From: Hyphomicrobiales bacterium
GTDB taxonomy: Bacteria; Pseudomonadota; Alphaproteobacteria; Rhizobiales; Rhizobiaceae
DNA: 64,000 nt
Assembly (NCBI GenBank): GCA_900468625.1
Contig: UBUL01000007.1
Coordinates: forward strand, 1-64,000
Direction of reading: 5' to 3'
Part shown: in pieces, positions 10,009 through 19,459 of the stretch
Position numbering within the stretch: the first letter of the stretch is position 1
Layout: each line of letters opens with the position of its first letter
Program-made: the position numbers and the translations under genes
The notes under the pieces: generated by a model
What the model was told of the DNA's origin: nothing
Databases searched by the model: none
Seen by the model: only the letters and a program-made list of their open reading frames with translations

Positions 10009-10042
10009 AATCGCCCGAAGTGACTTCACTTCGGGCGATTTT
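10009..10042 (+). terminator. Rho-independent terminator after rplO
   Basis: AATCGCCCGAAGT (10009-10021) and ACTTCGGGCGATT (10028-10040) form a perfect 13-bp stem with a 6-base loop, ending in TTTT. It should cut most transcription before secY, implying that secY has its own promoter in 10043-10224 or depends on read-through. Confidence 0.85.
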
Positions 10043-10224
10043 GCTCCCATATGTGAGCCTCACGAATCTGATCGATGCTGCAAGTGTCTTTCCGATCGAT
10101 AACGGGAACCCAGGGTGAGGCGCCCGATTGCAGCGCAATCCGTCCGAAGCCCGGCTTTTGAACAATTTACAGACTGATTCCGGACTCGGCCGACTATGCC
10201 GGAATTGGTGATGCGGAGATTTGC

Positions 10225-11565
10225 ATGGCTTCTGCAGCGGAACAATTGGCGTCCAATCTCAATTTTTCGACCTTTGCCAAAGCCGAGGATCTCAAGAAGC
10301 GCCTGTGGTTTACGCTCGGCGCTCTCCTCGTCTACCGACTTGGCACCCATATTCCGCTTCCTGGCCTCAATCCTGCTGCTTACGCCCAGGCTTTCCAGAA
10401 TCAGTCGGGCGGCATTCTTGGCCTCTTCAACATGTTTTCGGGCGGCGCCGTACAGCGCATGGCGATCTTCGCGCTCGGCATCATGCCCTATATCTCGGCC
10501 TCGATCATCGTTCAGCTGATGACTTCGGTCGTTCCCTCGCTCGAAAACCTGAAGAAGGAAGGCGAGCAGGGCCGCAAGATCATCAACCAGTACACCCGCT
10601 ATGGCACGGTGCTGCTCGGCGCGTTGCAGGCCTATGGCATTGCGATCGGCCTGGAGCATGGCAATGGCGTCGTCGTCGATCCCGGCTGGTTCTTCCGCAT
10701 CTCCACCGTCATCACGCTGCTCGGCGGCACGATGTTCCTGATGTGGCTCGGTGAGCAGGTGACGTCGCGCGGCATCGGCAATGGTATCTCGCTGATCATC
10801 TTCGCGGGTATCGCTGCAGGTCTGCCGACCGCTCTTGCTGGTACGCTTGAACTCGGCCGCACGGGCGCGCTTTCCACGCCGCTTATTCTCGCCGTGCTGG
10901 TCGTCGCCATTCTGGTCATTGCGCTCATCGTCTTCGTCGAACGCGCGCAGCGTCGCCTGCTGATCCAGTATCCGAAGCGTCAGGTCGGCACACGCATGTT
11001 CCAGGGCGATACGTCGCACCTGCCGCTGAAGCTCAACACTTCGGGCGTCATTCCAGCGATTTTTGCATCCTCGCTGCTGCTGCTGCCGGCAACTGCTGCA
11101 GGCCTTGGCAACAACACGGCGCTTCCGGCTTGGGTCACCTCCATCGTTGCAGCACTTGGCCATGGCCAGCCGGTCTACATGGTGCTTTACGGCGCTCTGA
11201 TTGCCTTCTTCGCCTTCTTCTACACCGCGCTGGTCTTCAATCCGAAGGACACTGCCGACAATCTGAAGAAGCATGGCGGCTTCATTCCGGGCATCCGCCC
11301 GGGCGAGCGCACCGCCGAATATATCGATTACGTGCTGACCCGTATCACGGTCATCGGCGCGATTTATCTTGTCTTCGTCTGCATCCTGCCCGAAATTCTC
11401 GTATCCCAGACCGGTATTCCCTTGTCTCTGGGTGGCACTTCGCTTCTGATCGTGGTTAGCGTAACGCTGGATACGGTGGCGCAGATTCAGGGTCACCTGA
11501 TCGCACAGCAATATGAAGGCCTGATCAAGAAATCGAAGTTGCGTGGAGGAAAGAGGGGGCGATGA
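10225..11565 (+). CDS. secY: Preprotein translocase subunit SecY
   Basis: SecY (446 aa) is the channel of the SecYEG inner-membrane translocase. Ten hydrophobic membrane segments are visible along the protein. Conserved stretches include [20 protein letters not shown], the cytoplasmic loop [20 protein letters not shown] and, near the C-terminus, [20 protein letters not shown]. The ATG follows GCGGAGA. The adk start overlaps its stop (GATGA), so the two are translationally coupled. Confidence 0.97.
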   Translation: MASAAEQLASNLNFSTFAKAEDLKKRLWFTLGALLVYRLGTHIPLPGLNPAAYAQAFQNQSGGILGLFNMFSGGAVQRMAIFALGIMPYISASIIVQLMTSVVPSLENLKKEGEQGRKIINQYTRYGTVLLGALQAYGIAIGLEHGNGVVVDPGWFFRISTVITLLGGTMFLMWLGEQVTSRGIGNGISLIIFAGIAAGLPTALAGTLELGRTGALSTPLILAVLVVAILVIALIVFVERAQRRLLIQYPKRQVGTRMFQGDTSHLPLKLNTSGVIPAIFASSLLLLPATAAGLGNNTALPAWVTSIVAALGHGQPVYMVLYGALIAFFAFFYTALVFNPKDTADNLKKHGGFIPGIRPGERTAEYIDYVLTRITVIGAIYLVFVCILPEILVSQTGIPLSLGGTSLLIVVSVTLDTVAQIQGHLIAQQYEGLIKKSKLRGGKRGR

Positions 11566-12212
11566 GACTCATACTTTTAGGGCCGCCGGGAGCAGGTAAG
11601 GGGACCCAGGCCCAGCGCATCGTGGAAAAGCATGGCATTCCGCAGCTTTCCACGGGTGATATGCTGCGCGCGGCCGTTCAGGCCGGCACGGAAGTTGGCA
11701 AGCGCGCCAAGGCCGTCATGGATGCTGGCAAGCTCGTCTCCGACGAGATCGTCAATGCGATCGTCTCTGAACGCATCGATCAGCCGGATTGCGCCAGGGG
11801 TTTCATCCTCGACGGTTTCCCACGCACGCTGGTGCAGGCGGATGCAACGGAAAAGATGCTCGATGCGAAGGGCCTCGAGCTCTCCGTTGTCATCGAGCTG
11901 AAGGTCGATGATGCCGAACTGATTCGTCGCGTGTCTGGTCGCTATTCGTGCTCGAACTGCGGCAGTGTCTATCACGACACCGACAAGTTGCCGGCAACGG
12001 CAGGCGTGTGCGACAAATGCGGTTCGACCCATTTCAAGCGCCGTCCGGATGATAATGCCGAAACCATGGCGACTCGTCTTCAGGTCTATTACAAGGAGAC
12101 CTCACCGCTGATCGGTTACTACTATGCAAAGGGCAAGTTGCAGAGCATCGACGGCATGGCCGATATCGAGCATGTGACCGACAGCATAGAGGCTATCTTG
12201 GCCAAGCTTTAG
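11562..12212 (+). CDS. adk: Adenylate kinase with zinc-type LID
   Basis: Adenylate kinase (216 aa) interconverts ATP + AMP and 2 ADP in the cytoplasm. The P-loop [10 protein letters not shown] lies at residues 7-16 and the NMP-binding motif LDGFPRT follows. The LID carries [15 protein letters not shown] and CDKCGS, four cysteines as in zinc-binding adenylate kinases, whereas E. coli Adk lacks them. Coupling to secY is the usual bacterial arrangement. Confidence 0.97.
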   Translation: MRLILLGPPGAGKGTQAQRIVEKHGIPQLSTGDMLRAAVQAGTEVGKRAKAVMDAGKLVSDEIVNAIVSERIDQPDCARGFILDGFPRTLVQADATEKMLDAKGLELSVVIELKVDDAELIRRVSGRYSCSNCGSVYHDTDKLPATAGVCDKCGSTHFKRRPDDNAETMATRLQVYYKETSPLIGYYYAKGKLQSIDGMADIEHVTDSIEAILAKL

Positions 12213-12429
12213 ATAGCCTAAAATAAACTTGCCGGAGCGGTTGCTTTTTTGCACTGATTCCGCTAAACACCGCGCCAACTCGCGACATGCCATGCGATCG
12301 GCGCGGATTTCCAACGGGAAGTCCGGGTACGGTCGTTTTGACATGTGGCGGACACACATCGAACAAGCAGCTCCCGGGCTGCATAACAAGACCCTTTGCC
12401 AAGGCAAAAGGAATGCAAGGAGAACAGGC
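12213..12429 (+). other. adk-rpsM gap, possible promoter
   Basis: No gene is visible in these 217 bases. A TTGACA hexamer at 12338-12343 could be a -35 element, but the sequence 17 bases downstream is a poor -10 match. The gap may hold the promoter of an rpsM-led transcript; this is a weak inference. Confidence 0.3.
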
Positions 12430-12798
12430 GTGGCTCGTATCGCTGGCGTCAACATCCCGACTGCAAAGCGCGTAGTTATTGCGCTTCGTTACATTCACGG
12501 GATCGGACCGAAGTTTGCACAGGAAATCTGCGAGAAGGTCGGTATTCCGGCCGAGCGTCGCGTCAACCAGTTGACCGATGCTGAAGTTCTGCAGATCCGC
12601 GAAACCATCGATCGTGACTATCAGGTCGAAGGTGACCTGCGTCGCGAAACCGCGATGAACATCAAGCGTCTTATGGACCTTGGTTCTTATCGCGGCCTGC
12701 GTCATCGTCGCGGCCTGCCGGTTCGCGGCCAGCGCACGCACACCAATGCCCGCACCCGCAAGGGTCCGGCAAAGGCGATCGCCGGTAAGAAGAAGTAA
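12430..12798 (+). CDS. rpsM: 30S ribosomal protein S13
   Basis: S13 (122 aa) pairs with S19 in the 30S head and bridges the subunits. It begins at a GTG, reading (V/M)[19 protein letters not shown], with AAGGAGAACAGGC upstream as ribosome binding site. The C-terminus [20 protein letters not shown] is diagnostic. A hairpin with a T-run follows the stop. Confidence 0.97.
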   Translation: MARIAGVNIPTAKRVVIALRYIHGIGPKFAQEICEKVGIPAERRVNQLTDAEVLQIRETIDRDYQVEGDLRRETAMNIKRLMDLGSYRGLRHRRGLPVRGQRTHTNARTRKGPAKAIAGKKK

Positions 12799-12819
12799 TT
12801 TCCGGGCAACCGGATTTGG

Positions 12820-12847
12820 GAGGCTGGCGATCCGCCGGCCTCTTTTG
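12820..12847 (+). terminator. Hairpin terminator between rpsM and rpsK
   Basis: GAGGCTGGCG (12820-12829) pairs with CGCCGGCCTC (12833-12842) with one T-G pair and a 3-base loop, followed by TTTTG. As in the rplR-rpsE gap, it sits inside the ribosomal gene series. Confidence 0.6.
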
Positions 12848-12929
12848 AGTTTGAAGCGGTGCTCCATGGGTGTTGCTTCGGTGTAGCCGCTGGGATTACG
12901 GCGGTGCAGAGATCCAAGAAAGGACTAAC

Positions 12930-13319
12930 ATGGCCAAGGAAGCCGTCCGCGTTCGTCGTCGCGAGCGCAAGAATATTACGTCGGGCGTCGCACACGTCAA
13001 CTCGACCTTCAACAACACGATGATCACCATCACAGACGCGCAGGGCAACGCCATTGCCTGGTCGTCCGCTGGTGCCAAGGGCTTCAAGGGTTCGCGCAAG
13101 TCGACCCCGTTCGCTGCCCAGATCGCTGCTGAAGACTGCGCCAAGAAGGCTCAGGAACATGGCATGAAGTCGCTGGAAGTTGAAGTTTGCGGTCCGGGCT
13201 CCGGTCGTGAATCCGCTCTGCGCGCGCTCCAGGCTGCTGGTTTCATGATCACGTCGATCCGCGATGTGACGCCGATCCCGCACAATGGTTGCCGCCCGCG
13301 CAAGAAGCGTCGCGTCTGA
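12930..13319 (+). CDS. rpsK: 30S ribosomal protein S11
   Basis: S11 (129 aa) lies on the 30S platform near the anti-Shine-Dalgarno region. It contains [20 protein letters not shown] and the C-terminal [16 protein letters not shown] typical of S11. The ATG at 12930 follows GAAAGGAC. A hairpin at 13335-13368 separates it from rpoA. Confidence 0.97.
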   Translation: MAKEAVRVRRRERKNITSGVAHVNSTFNNTMITITDAQGNAIAWSSAGAKGFKGSRKSTPFAAQIAAEDCAKKAQEHGMKSLEVEVCGPGSGRESALRALQAAGFMITSIRDVTPIPHNGCRPRKKRRV

Positions 13320-13334
13320 TCATCGCCACTCACG

Positions 13335-13368
13335 ACACCGGCCGGGGTAGATGCGCCCGGCTTGGTGT
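13335..13368 (+). other. Hairpin between rpsK and rpoA
   Basis: ACACCGGCCGGG pairs with CCCGGCTTGGTGT with a small mismatch. There is no T-run. It is one of several hairpins in the gaps of this cluster and may serve processing or stability. Confidence 0.4.
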
Positions 13369-13422
13369 TACTCAAGCTCGGTTGTCACGATTGGATGGTG
13401 GCAACGAACGGAAGGCAAAAAC

Positions 13423-14433
13423 ATGATTCAGAAAAACTGGCAGGAACTGATCAAGCCCAACAAGGTCGAGTTCACCTCGAGCGGCCGTACCAAGGCAACG
13501 CTCGTGGCCGAACCGCTGGAGCGTGGCTTTGGTCTCACCCTCGGCAACGCGCTGCGTCGCGTTCTGCTGTCTTCTCTGCGTGGTGCCGCTGTGACTGCCG
13601 TGCAGATCGACGGCGTGCTGCATGAGTTCTCCTCTATCCCGGGCGTCCGGGAAGACGTGACGGACATCGTGCTGAACATCAAGGAAATCGCCATCAAGAT
13701 GGACGGCGATGACAGCAAGCGCATGGTCGTGCGCAAGCAGGGTCCAGGCGTTGTCACGGCTGGCGACATCCAGACGGTCGGCGATATCGAAATCCTCAAC
13801 CCCGAGCATGTCATCTGCACGCTCGACGAGGGTGCCGAGATCCGCATGGAATTCACCGTCAATAACGGCAAGGGCTATGTGCCCGCCGAGCGCAATCGTG
13901 CGGAAGATGCTCCGATCGGCCTCATCCCGGTCGACAGCCTCTATTCGCCGGTCAAGAAGGTGTCCTACAAGGTTGAAAATACCCGCGAAGGACAGGTTCT
14001 CGACTACGACAAGCTGAGCATGTCGATCGAAACCGACGGTTCGATCAGCGGTGAAGATGCAGTCGCTTTCGCGGCCCGCATCCTTCAGGATCAGCTTGGC
14101 GTGTTCGTCAACTTCGACGAGCCGCAGAAGGAAACCGAAGAGGAAGCAGTTACCGAACTCGCTTTCAACCCGGCGCTCCTCAAGAAGGTAGACGAACTCG
14201 AACTGTCCGTTCGTTCGGCAAACTGCCTGAAGAACGACAACATCGTCTACATCGGCGACCTCATTCAGAAGACCGAAGCAGAAATGCTCCGCACGCCGAA
14301 TTTTGGTCGCAAGTCGCTGAACGAAATCAAGGAAGTTCTCGCTTCCATGGGCCTGCACCTCGGCATGGAAGTGCCGGCATGGCCGCCCGAGAACATCGAA
14401 GATCTCGCCAAGCGCTACGAAGACCAATACTAA
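13423..14433 (+). CDS. rpoA: RNA polymerase subunit alpha
   Basis: RpoA (336 aa) dimerises to nucleate RNA polymerase and its C-terminal domain contacts UP elements and activators. The N-terminal domain has [20 protein letters not shown], the central linker is acidic ([11 protein letters not shown]), and the C-terminal domain has [20 protein letters not shown] and [19 protein letters not shown]. The ATG at 13423 matches the family N-terminus [12 protein letters not shown]. Confidence 0.98.
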   Translation: MIQKNWQELIKPNKVEFTSSGRTKATLVAEPLERGFGLTLGNALRRVLLSSLRGAAVTAVQIDGVLHEFSSIPGVREDVTDIVLNIKEIAIKMDGDDSKRMVVRKQGPGVVTAGDIQTVGDIEILNPEHVICTLDEGAEIRMEFTVNNGKGYVPAERNRAEDAPIGLIPVDSLYSPVKKVSYKVENTREGQVLDYDKLSMSIETDGSISGEDAVAFAARILQDQLGVFVNFDEPQKETEEEAVTELAFNPALLKKVDELELSVRSANCLKNDNIVYIGDLIQKTEAEMLRTPNFGRKSLNEIKEVLASMGLHLGMEVPAWPPENIEDLAKRYEDQY

Positions 14434-14471
14434 GGCCGCAAGCGCTCCGAGGAGCGCTTAAAGCTGGCCTT
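14432..14471 (+). other. Nested hairpin between rpoA and rplQ
   Basis: An inner stem AAGCGCTC/GAGCGCTT (14440-14459) is enclosed by AAGGCC/GGCCTT (14432-14437 and 14466-14471). No T-run follows. It is likely an mRNA processing or stability structure rather than a terminator. Confidence 0.4.
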
Positions 14472-14577
14472 AGCATCTTAAACTGCGCATGCACCTTTCG
14501 CTCCGCCGGGATTCGGAGCGGGGCATGCGCCCAACAAACTGCGGGCGAACGATGCCTGCAAGTGAAGGAGAATAGCC

Positions 14578-15000
14578 ATGCGCCACGGTAAAGCCGGCCG
14601 CAAGCTGAATAGAACCGCTAGCCACCGCAAGGCGATGTTCGCCAACATGGCGGCTTCGCTCATCACCCATGAGCAGATCGTGACCACGCTCCCGAAGGCG
14701 AAGGAAATTCGTCCGATCGTCGAAAAGCTGGTAACCCTCGGCAAGCGCGGCGACCTGCACGCTCGCCGTCAGGCCATCTCGCAGATCCGCGACGCAGCCG
14801 TCGTTTCGAAGCTCTTCGATGCGATTGCAACTCGCTACGCCACCCGCAACGGCGGCTACCTGCGTATCATGAAGGCCGGCTTCCGCCAGGGCGACAATGC
14901 CGCTCTCGCAGTCGTCGAATTCGTCGATCGTGATGTCAATGCCAAGGGCGCAGCCGACAAGGCTCGCGTTGCTGCTGAAGAAGAAGCCGCAGCCGCTTAA
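14578..15000 (+). CDS. rplQ: 50S ribosomal protein L17
   Basis: L17 (140 aa) is the last gene of the ribosomal cluster. It begins [20 protein letters not shown], the family signature, and contains [20 protein letters not shown]. The C-terminal tail is Ala- and Glu-rich. A ribosome binding site AAGGAG lies before the ATG and a terminator follows. Confidence 0.97.
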   Translation: MRHGKAGRKLNRTASHRKAMFANMAASLITHEQIVTTLPKAKEIRPIVEKLVTLGKRGDLHARRQAISQIRDAAVVSKLFDAIATRYATRNGGYLRIMKAGFRQGDNAALAVVEFVDRDVNAKGAADKARVAAEEEAAAA

Positions 15001-15025
15001 GGCAAGCTTCGGATACAAGATCGAG

Positions 15026-15053
15026 GGCCGGATGAGCGATCGTCCGGCCTTTT
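15026..15053 (+). terminator. Terminator of the ribosomal cluster
   Basis: GGCCGGA (15026-15032) and TCCGGCC (15043-15049) form a hairpin followed by TTTT (15050-15053). It lies between rplQ and the convergent DUF817 gene and probably ends the alpha-operon transcript. Confidence 0.8.
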
Positions 15054-15093
15054 GTCGTTTGCGGTTTGTCTGCGCCGGCCCTGTTGCGCGCTA

Positions 15094-15963
15094 TCACTCC
15101 GGAATGTGAATATGCCTTTTGATATGTTTCAGGTTGACGACGATCGTGAAGGTCATGATGACCAAGAGGCACCAGGAACTCCATTTGCCGATATGAACCA
15201 TCGACCAGGCGCCGAGCTGGTTGGGATATTTCCAGACGCCGAGAAACGTGCTGATATTCTCGGCCAGCCAGATGAAGAAGCCAATCAGGACGAATGACAG
15301 CAGCAGCGGCATTCGCCGGTCGCGATCATAGGGGCGGAAGATCACTGTCGAACGGGCGTAGAGTCCTAAAACACAGGCAGCAATGTACCAGCGATAATCA
15401 CCTACATAGTGGTGCGTGAAGAAATTTGCGTAAATCACGATCGCCGATGCACCTGCCATCCAGTAGGGCGGATGATGTTTGATGCGAAGGTCGAAGAGAC
15501 GCCAAACCTGGATGATGTAGCTGCCGACGGCGGCATACATAAAGCCGGAGAACAGCGGCACACCGAATAGTTTGGTATAGGCGGGGTCCGGATAGGCCCA
15601 GGATTGAATGCCGCCGGACGTTTTGAAGACTTCCAGCGCAAAGCCGATGATGTGAAAGAGGCATATGGCTTTCAGTTCATCCCATGTTTCCAGCTTCGCC
15701 CAGACCATCCAGGCCTGGATAGCCACGGCGACTATCAGCAGCACATCGTAACGCGGGATATGAAGAAGCCCCGCGCGCGGCACGGCGAAGACTGCCAGGA
15801 AGAACAATCCCGCAAACAGACAGGCGCGAGCCTCCTTTAGGCCGAAGAAGATGAATTCGATCGCGAATCGGCGGAGTCCGGTCAGGTTGGAATGGCGTGG
15901 ATCCGGATCGAAGTCATTGTCCAGCAGCTGTGGGCGCCTTTCCAATGAAACGACTTTGGTCAT
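15094..15963 (-). CDS. DUF817 family integral membrane protein
   Basis: A 289-aa protein of the DUF817 family, whose function is not known to me. Roughly eight hydrophobic segments can be seen, so it is an inner-membrane protein. Conserved-looking stretches are HIIGFALEVFKTSGGIQSWA and WLAENISTFLGVWKYP, both also rich in aromatic residues. The start at 15963 (MTKVVSLERRPQLLD) is preferred over a start at 16026 that would run into the divergent neighbour. It is convergent to rplQ. Confidence 0.75.
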   Translation of the reverse strand: MTKVVSLERRPQLLDNDFDPDPRHSNLTGLRRFAIEFIFFGLKEARACLFAGLFFLAVFAVPRAGLLHIPRYDVLLIVAVAIQAWMVWAKLETWDELKAICLFHIIGFALEVFKTSGGIQSWAYPDPAYTKLFGVPLFSGFMYAAVGSYIIQVWRLFDLRIKHHPPYWMAGASAIVIYANFFTHHYVGDYRWYIAACVLGLYARSTVIFRPYDRDRRMPLLLSFVLIGFFIWLAENISTFLGVWKYPNQLGAWSMVHIGKWSSWCLLVIMTFTIVVNLKHIKRHIHIPE

Positions 15964-16107
15964 GCAGATTCTTCCCCGTGACGCCAGCGATCTCCAAGCC
16001 AACTCATGATACGAGAAGCGTGGCAAAATTGCAGCTTGACCTTGTATTGTTTCGTGAGGTTTTCGATTGTCCGAATAGGACGAACGTTATTGCTTGTCGC
16101 CGATGCA

Positions 16108-16545
16108 ATGGCAGGATGTGACGAATTGGAATCTCTAAAACGACATGCAACGAGAAGGTTTCTTCTGTTTTCGGCCTTCCTGCTGACCATAGCCTGCGGT
16201 CTTGCGTTGCGGCGATTTGGATTTACGGCCGGTCTTTCCTTCGGGATCGTCAAATATGGCGGTTCGATCTTATGGGGAGCGATGGTCTATTGGCTCTTCG
16301 CGACGGCATCCGTCAACGTCAAGGGCCAGAGAGTTGCCTTTGTTGCGCTGATCACGGCTATAGCTGTGGAACTTTTCAGGCTCTGGCACGCGCCTGCGCT
16401 GGACGCGTTTCGGTTGACTACGACGGGAGCCCTTTTGCTGGGGCGCGTGTTTTCGCTCTGGAACATTTTGGCTTATGCCGCCGGTATCGTGGCCGCATCG
16501 GCGCTGGATTGCGGTCTATCGAAGCGGAAAGGCGTGCTCCGATAA
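16108..16545 (+). CDS. DUF2809-like small membrane protein
   Basis: A 145-aa hydrophobic protein with four predicted membrane segments after a short basic N-terminus (MAGCDELESLKRHATRR). The pattern GLALRRFG, then GGSILWGAMVYWLF and AVELFRLWHAPALDAFR resembles the DUF2809 family from memory. No function is known to me. An upstream in-frame start at 16006 exists but would add a non-typical extension; the ATG at 16108 is my choice, without a strong ribosome binding site. Confidence 0.6.
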   Translation: MAGCDELESLKRHATRRFLLFSAFLLTIACGLALRRFGFTAGLSFGIVKYGGSILWGAMVYWLFATASVNVKGQRVAFVALITAIAVELFRLWHAPALDAFRLTTTGALLLGRVFSLWNILAYAAGIVAASALDCGLSKRKGVLR

Positions 16546-16660
16546 CAGATTTGTTGCGTAGCCGCCGCCTTTCGTCGCGCCGGTTCGATCCCGGCGGTCT
16601 GCCTTGGGGCTTTTCGATATTCGCATAGCTGCATTTCCCATTTGGGATGGCGCTTTGAGT

Positions 16661-16700
16661 TATAATAATTTGAATCCTAATTAGTTTAGTGCTAATAGAA
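16661..16700 (+). promoter_or_regulatory. Promoter/operator of the MarR-efflux operon
   Basis: A TATAAT hexamer at 16661-16666 is followed by CTAATTAG (16677-16684) and an inverted repeat ATTAG-N7-CTAAT (16680-16696), ending ten bases before the marR ATG. This is the shape expected of a MarR autorepression site. The assignment is inferred from position and symmetry. Confidence 0.45.
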
Positions 16701-16705
16701 TTCCT

Positions 16706-17176
16706 ATGAAATCGTCAAACGCCCTACAACGTATCTTCACCGCCAATCTGCTGACCACCGGCCGCCAATGGCGCCGGGCTGTCGATCTCGCGCTGAGTTC
16801 CCATGGCATATCCGAGGCGGTGGCCGCGCCGCTGCTTTGGATCGGCCGCCTGGGGGGAGGTGTTCGGCAGGTGGTGCTCGCCACCTGTGTCGGTATCGAA
16901 GGCCCGTCTCTAGTGCGGTTAATCGATCAGCTCGAAAGCATGGATCTTGTCATCCGCAAGGATGATCCCACGGATCGGCGCGCGAAAGGCCTGTGGCTGA
17001 CGCCCGAGGGCGAAAAGCTGGCTTCCCGCATGGAAGACGTGCTTGATGAGCTGCGTGGCAAGATCCTTGCCAATGTCGACCCTGCGGATATCGAAGCTGC
17101 GGTTCGCGTTCTGAAGGCTTTCGAGGACTTTGAGGCATCCAAGGCCGTCGAACCGGAGCCGGAGAAGGTCTCATGA
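16706..17176 (+). CDS. MarR-family transcriptional regulator
   Basis: A 156-aa winged-helix regulator. The DNA-binding region reads GIEGPSLVRLIDQLESMDLV followed by the wing RKDDPTDRRAKGLWLTPEGE, the classic MarR signature at about residues 64-104. Its stop overlaps the start of the FUSC gene (ATGA), so it probably controls the efflux genes behind it and itself through the palindromes just upstream. The ligand is unknown; aromatic acids are a common guess for this gene order. Confidence 0.88.
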   Translation: MKSSNALQRIFTANLLTTGRQWRRAVDLALSSHGISEAVAAPLLWIGRLGGGVRQVVLATCVGIEGPSLVRLIDQLESMDLVIRKDDPTDRRAKGLWLTPEGEKLASRMEDVLDELRGKILANVDPADIEAAVRVLKAFEDFEASKAVEPEPEKVS

Positions 17177-19245
17177 GCATTCCATCCTGGCGCGAGTGGT
17201 TGTTTTCCGTCAAAGCCTTCATTGCTGCAATCATGGCGCTGTTCATCGCCTTGTCGCTCGATCTGCCGCGTCCCTATTGGGCGATGGCTGCCGTTTATGT
17301 GGTCGCCAATCCTCTTGCCGGGGCAACCAGTTCCAAGGGGCTTTATCGCGCTCTCGGCACGCTGATCGGTGCCACCGCATCGGTGATCCTCATCCCGCTC
17401 TTCGTCAACGCGCCGGAACTGCTTTCGATCGTGGTCGCGCTGTGGACCGGCACCTCGCTGTTCATCTCGATGCTCGACCGCACCTCGCGCAGCTATGTCT
17501 TCATGCTGGCCGGCTATACGTTGCCGCTCATCGCGCTGCCGACCGTCGGCTCGCCCGAAACCATTTTCGATGTGGCACTTGCCCGCTCCGAGGAGATTAT
17601 TATCGGCATCGTCTGCGCGAACGTGGTTAGCGCCGTCTTCTTTCCGAGCAGCGTCGGCACCGTGCTCGGCCAGCGCGTAGGTTCCTGGCTGGATGACGCC
17701 GGCACCTGGGCAGATGAGATCCTGCGCGGCGAGGGCGCTTCGCCGGCAACTCCCTTGAAGCGACAGAAGCTTGCAGCTGACGTTTCCGCCCTGGATCTCG
17801 TCATCAGCCAGTTGCGCTATGATGCCGGCAGCCGCGACGTCGTCAGGCATTCGCGCGAGCTGCGCGGCCGCCTGCTGATGCTGCTGCCGCTCTTCTCCTC
17901 CCTTGCCGATCGCCTGCATGCCTTGAAGGCCGGTGGTAGGCCATTGCCGCAGGAATTGGTCGTCGTTTTGAACGAGGTGGCCGACTGGCTGGGGCAGGGT
18001 GGTCGCGGCAAGGCCGATGAGACCGCTGAGACCTTGTCACGGAAGATCGAGGAGTTGCAGGAGAACGACCTCGATATCGGTTGGGACGACCTCGTCCGGT
18101 CGAGCGCTCTCGCTCGCCTCAAGGAAATTGTCGACTTGTGGCAGGATTGCCTGACGCTGCGCGCCCAGATCGTCTCGGGGCAACAGGTCGGCACCTGGCG
18201 TCCTGCGTTCCGCTACCGCAATGTTGTCGGCCGCAGCAGGCATTATGATTACGCCCTGCTTGCCTTCTCGGCCGGTAGCGCCATCGCCGGGATTGCCGTT
18301 GCCTGCTTCTTCTGGATCTATTCCGGCTGGGCGGATGGTGCCGGCTTCATCGCCATGGTGGCCGTTGCCTGCTCGTTTTTCGCCGCACTCGATCGTCCTG
18401 CGCCCTTCATCACCACCATGTTCATCTGGACTGCGGTGAGCCTGGTCATCGCCTGCGTCTATATCTTCGGCGTGCTGCCGTCGATTTCCGGCTTCGAGAT
18501 GCTGGTGCTGGTCTTTGCGCCGCCCTTCCTGGTGATGGGGCTGCTGATCACGCGCCCGCAGACCAACATGCTCGGCATGCTGCTGGCGGTGAACGGCGCA
18601 AGTTTCATAGCGCTGCAGGATCGTTATACCGCCGATTTCGCCAGCTTCACCAACAGTGCGATCGCCGCTCTCGCCGGTGTAGGCTTCGCCTTGGTCTGGA
18701 CTCTGCTTACCCGTCCCTTCGGCGCCGAGCTGGCCGCCTGGCGATTGGTCAGGGCCGGCTGGAGAGATCTGGCCGAAACTGCCGCCGGTATCCGCCGCGC
18801 CGATCATGAACGCCTCTCAGGCCGCATCCTCGACCGCCTGGGCCAGCTCGTGCCGCGTCTCGCAGGCATCGAGGACCGCGAACTGAAAAAGGTCGATGGT
18901 TACGCCGATGTCCGTCTCGGCTTCAACGTGCTGATGCTGCAGAAGGAGCGCGCTCAGCTGAAACCGGCTGCCGCCGCATCGGTCGGCGAAGTCCTGATCG
19001 GCGTGTCGGATTTCTATCGTTCGCGGCTGAAGGCAAAACGGGCCGTGGATCCGGCCGACGAACTGCGCGCGTCGATCGACCATAGCCTTGAAGCTGTCGC
19101 CCAGGAAAAGCGGCAATCCAGTCGGGCGAGCCTCGATGCGCTTGTCGGTCTTCGCCGGGCGCTCTTCCCCCATGCGGAGCCGCCGGCGAGCTGGCGGCCA
19201 CCCCTATCCAATACAACTCAACCTCTTGCCATTGCCGCCGAGTAA
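17173..19245 (+). CDS. FUSC-family inner-membrane efflux protein (AaeB-like)
   Basis: A 690-aa protein with two sets of membrane segments (about residues 15-165 and 355-505), each followed by a cytoplasmic helical part, as in the FUSC/AaeB family. AaeB works with an AaeA-type adaptor to export hydroxylated aromatic acids in E. coli; the substrate here is not known. It overlaps marR by 4 bases and is followed by a DUF1656 gene and an HlyD-type adaptor, the standard AaeXAB-like set. Confidence 0.88.
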   Translation: MSIPSWREWLFSVKAFIAAIMALFIALSLDLPRPYWAMAAVYVVANPLAGATSSKGLYRALGTLIGATASVILIPLFVNAPELLSIVVALWTGTSLFISMLDRTSRSYVFMLAGYTLPLIALPTVGSPETIFDVALARSEEIIIGIVCANVVSAVFFPSSVGTVLGQRVGSWLDDAGTWADEILRGEGASPATPLKRQKLAADVSALDLVISQLRYDAGSRDVVRHSRELRGRLLMLLPLFSSLADRLHALKAGGRPLPQELVVVLNEVADWLGQGGRGKADETAETLSRKIEELQENDLDIGWDDLVRSSALARLKEIVDLWQDCLTLRAQIVSGQQVGTWRPAFRYRNVVGRSRHYDYALLAFSAGSAIAGIAVACFFWIYSGWADGAGFIAMVAVACSFFAALDRPAPFITTMFIWTAVSLVIACVYIFGVLPSISGFEMLVLVFAPPFLVMGLLITRPQTNMLGMLLAVNGASFIALQDRYTADFASFTNSAIAALAGVGFALVWTLLTRPFGAELAAWRLVRAGWRDLAETAAGIRRADHERLSGRILDRLGQLVPRLAGIEDRELKKVDGYADVRLGFNVLMLQKERAQLKPAAAASVGEVLIGVSDFYRSRLKAKRAVDPADELRASIDHSLEAVAQEKRQSSRASLDALVGLRRALFPHAEPPASWRPPLSNTTQPLAIAAE

Positions 19246-19249
19246 TATC

Positions 19250-19459
19250 ATGCCCGCAGAATTCGATCTCTATGGCGTCTATATCCCGCGTCTTCTCGTT
19301 CTCATGCTCCTGACGCTGTTTGCCGTCATCATCCTTCGGCGCCTGCTCGCATGGATCGGAGCCTACACTCTGGTCTGGCATCGCGGTCTTTTCGATCTCG
19401 CGCTTTACGTCCTGCTGCTTGGCGCCGTCTCCTCTGTCTCCCGTTGGTATTTCACATGA
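19250..19459 (+). CDS. DUF1656 small membrane protein (AaeX-like)
   Basis: A 69-aa protein with two membrane segments, starting MPAEFDLYGVYIPRLLVLML. It matches the DUF1656/AaeX type that regularly lies between FUSC pumps and their adaptors; its role is not established. The start lies 4 bases after the FUSC stop and its own stop overlaps the adaptor start (ATGA). Confidence 0.85.
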   Translation: MPAEFDLYGVYIPRLLVLMLLTLFAVIILRRLLAWIGAYTLVWHRGLFDLALYVLLLGAVSSVSRWYFT

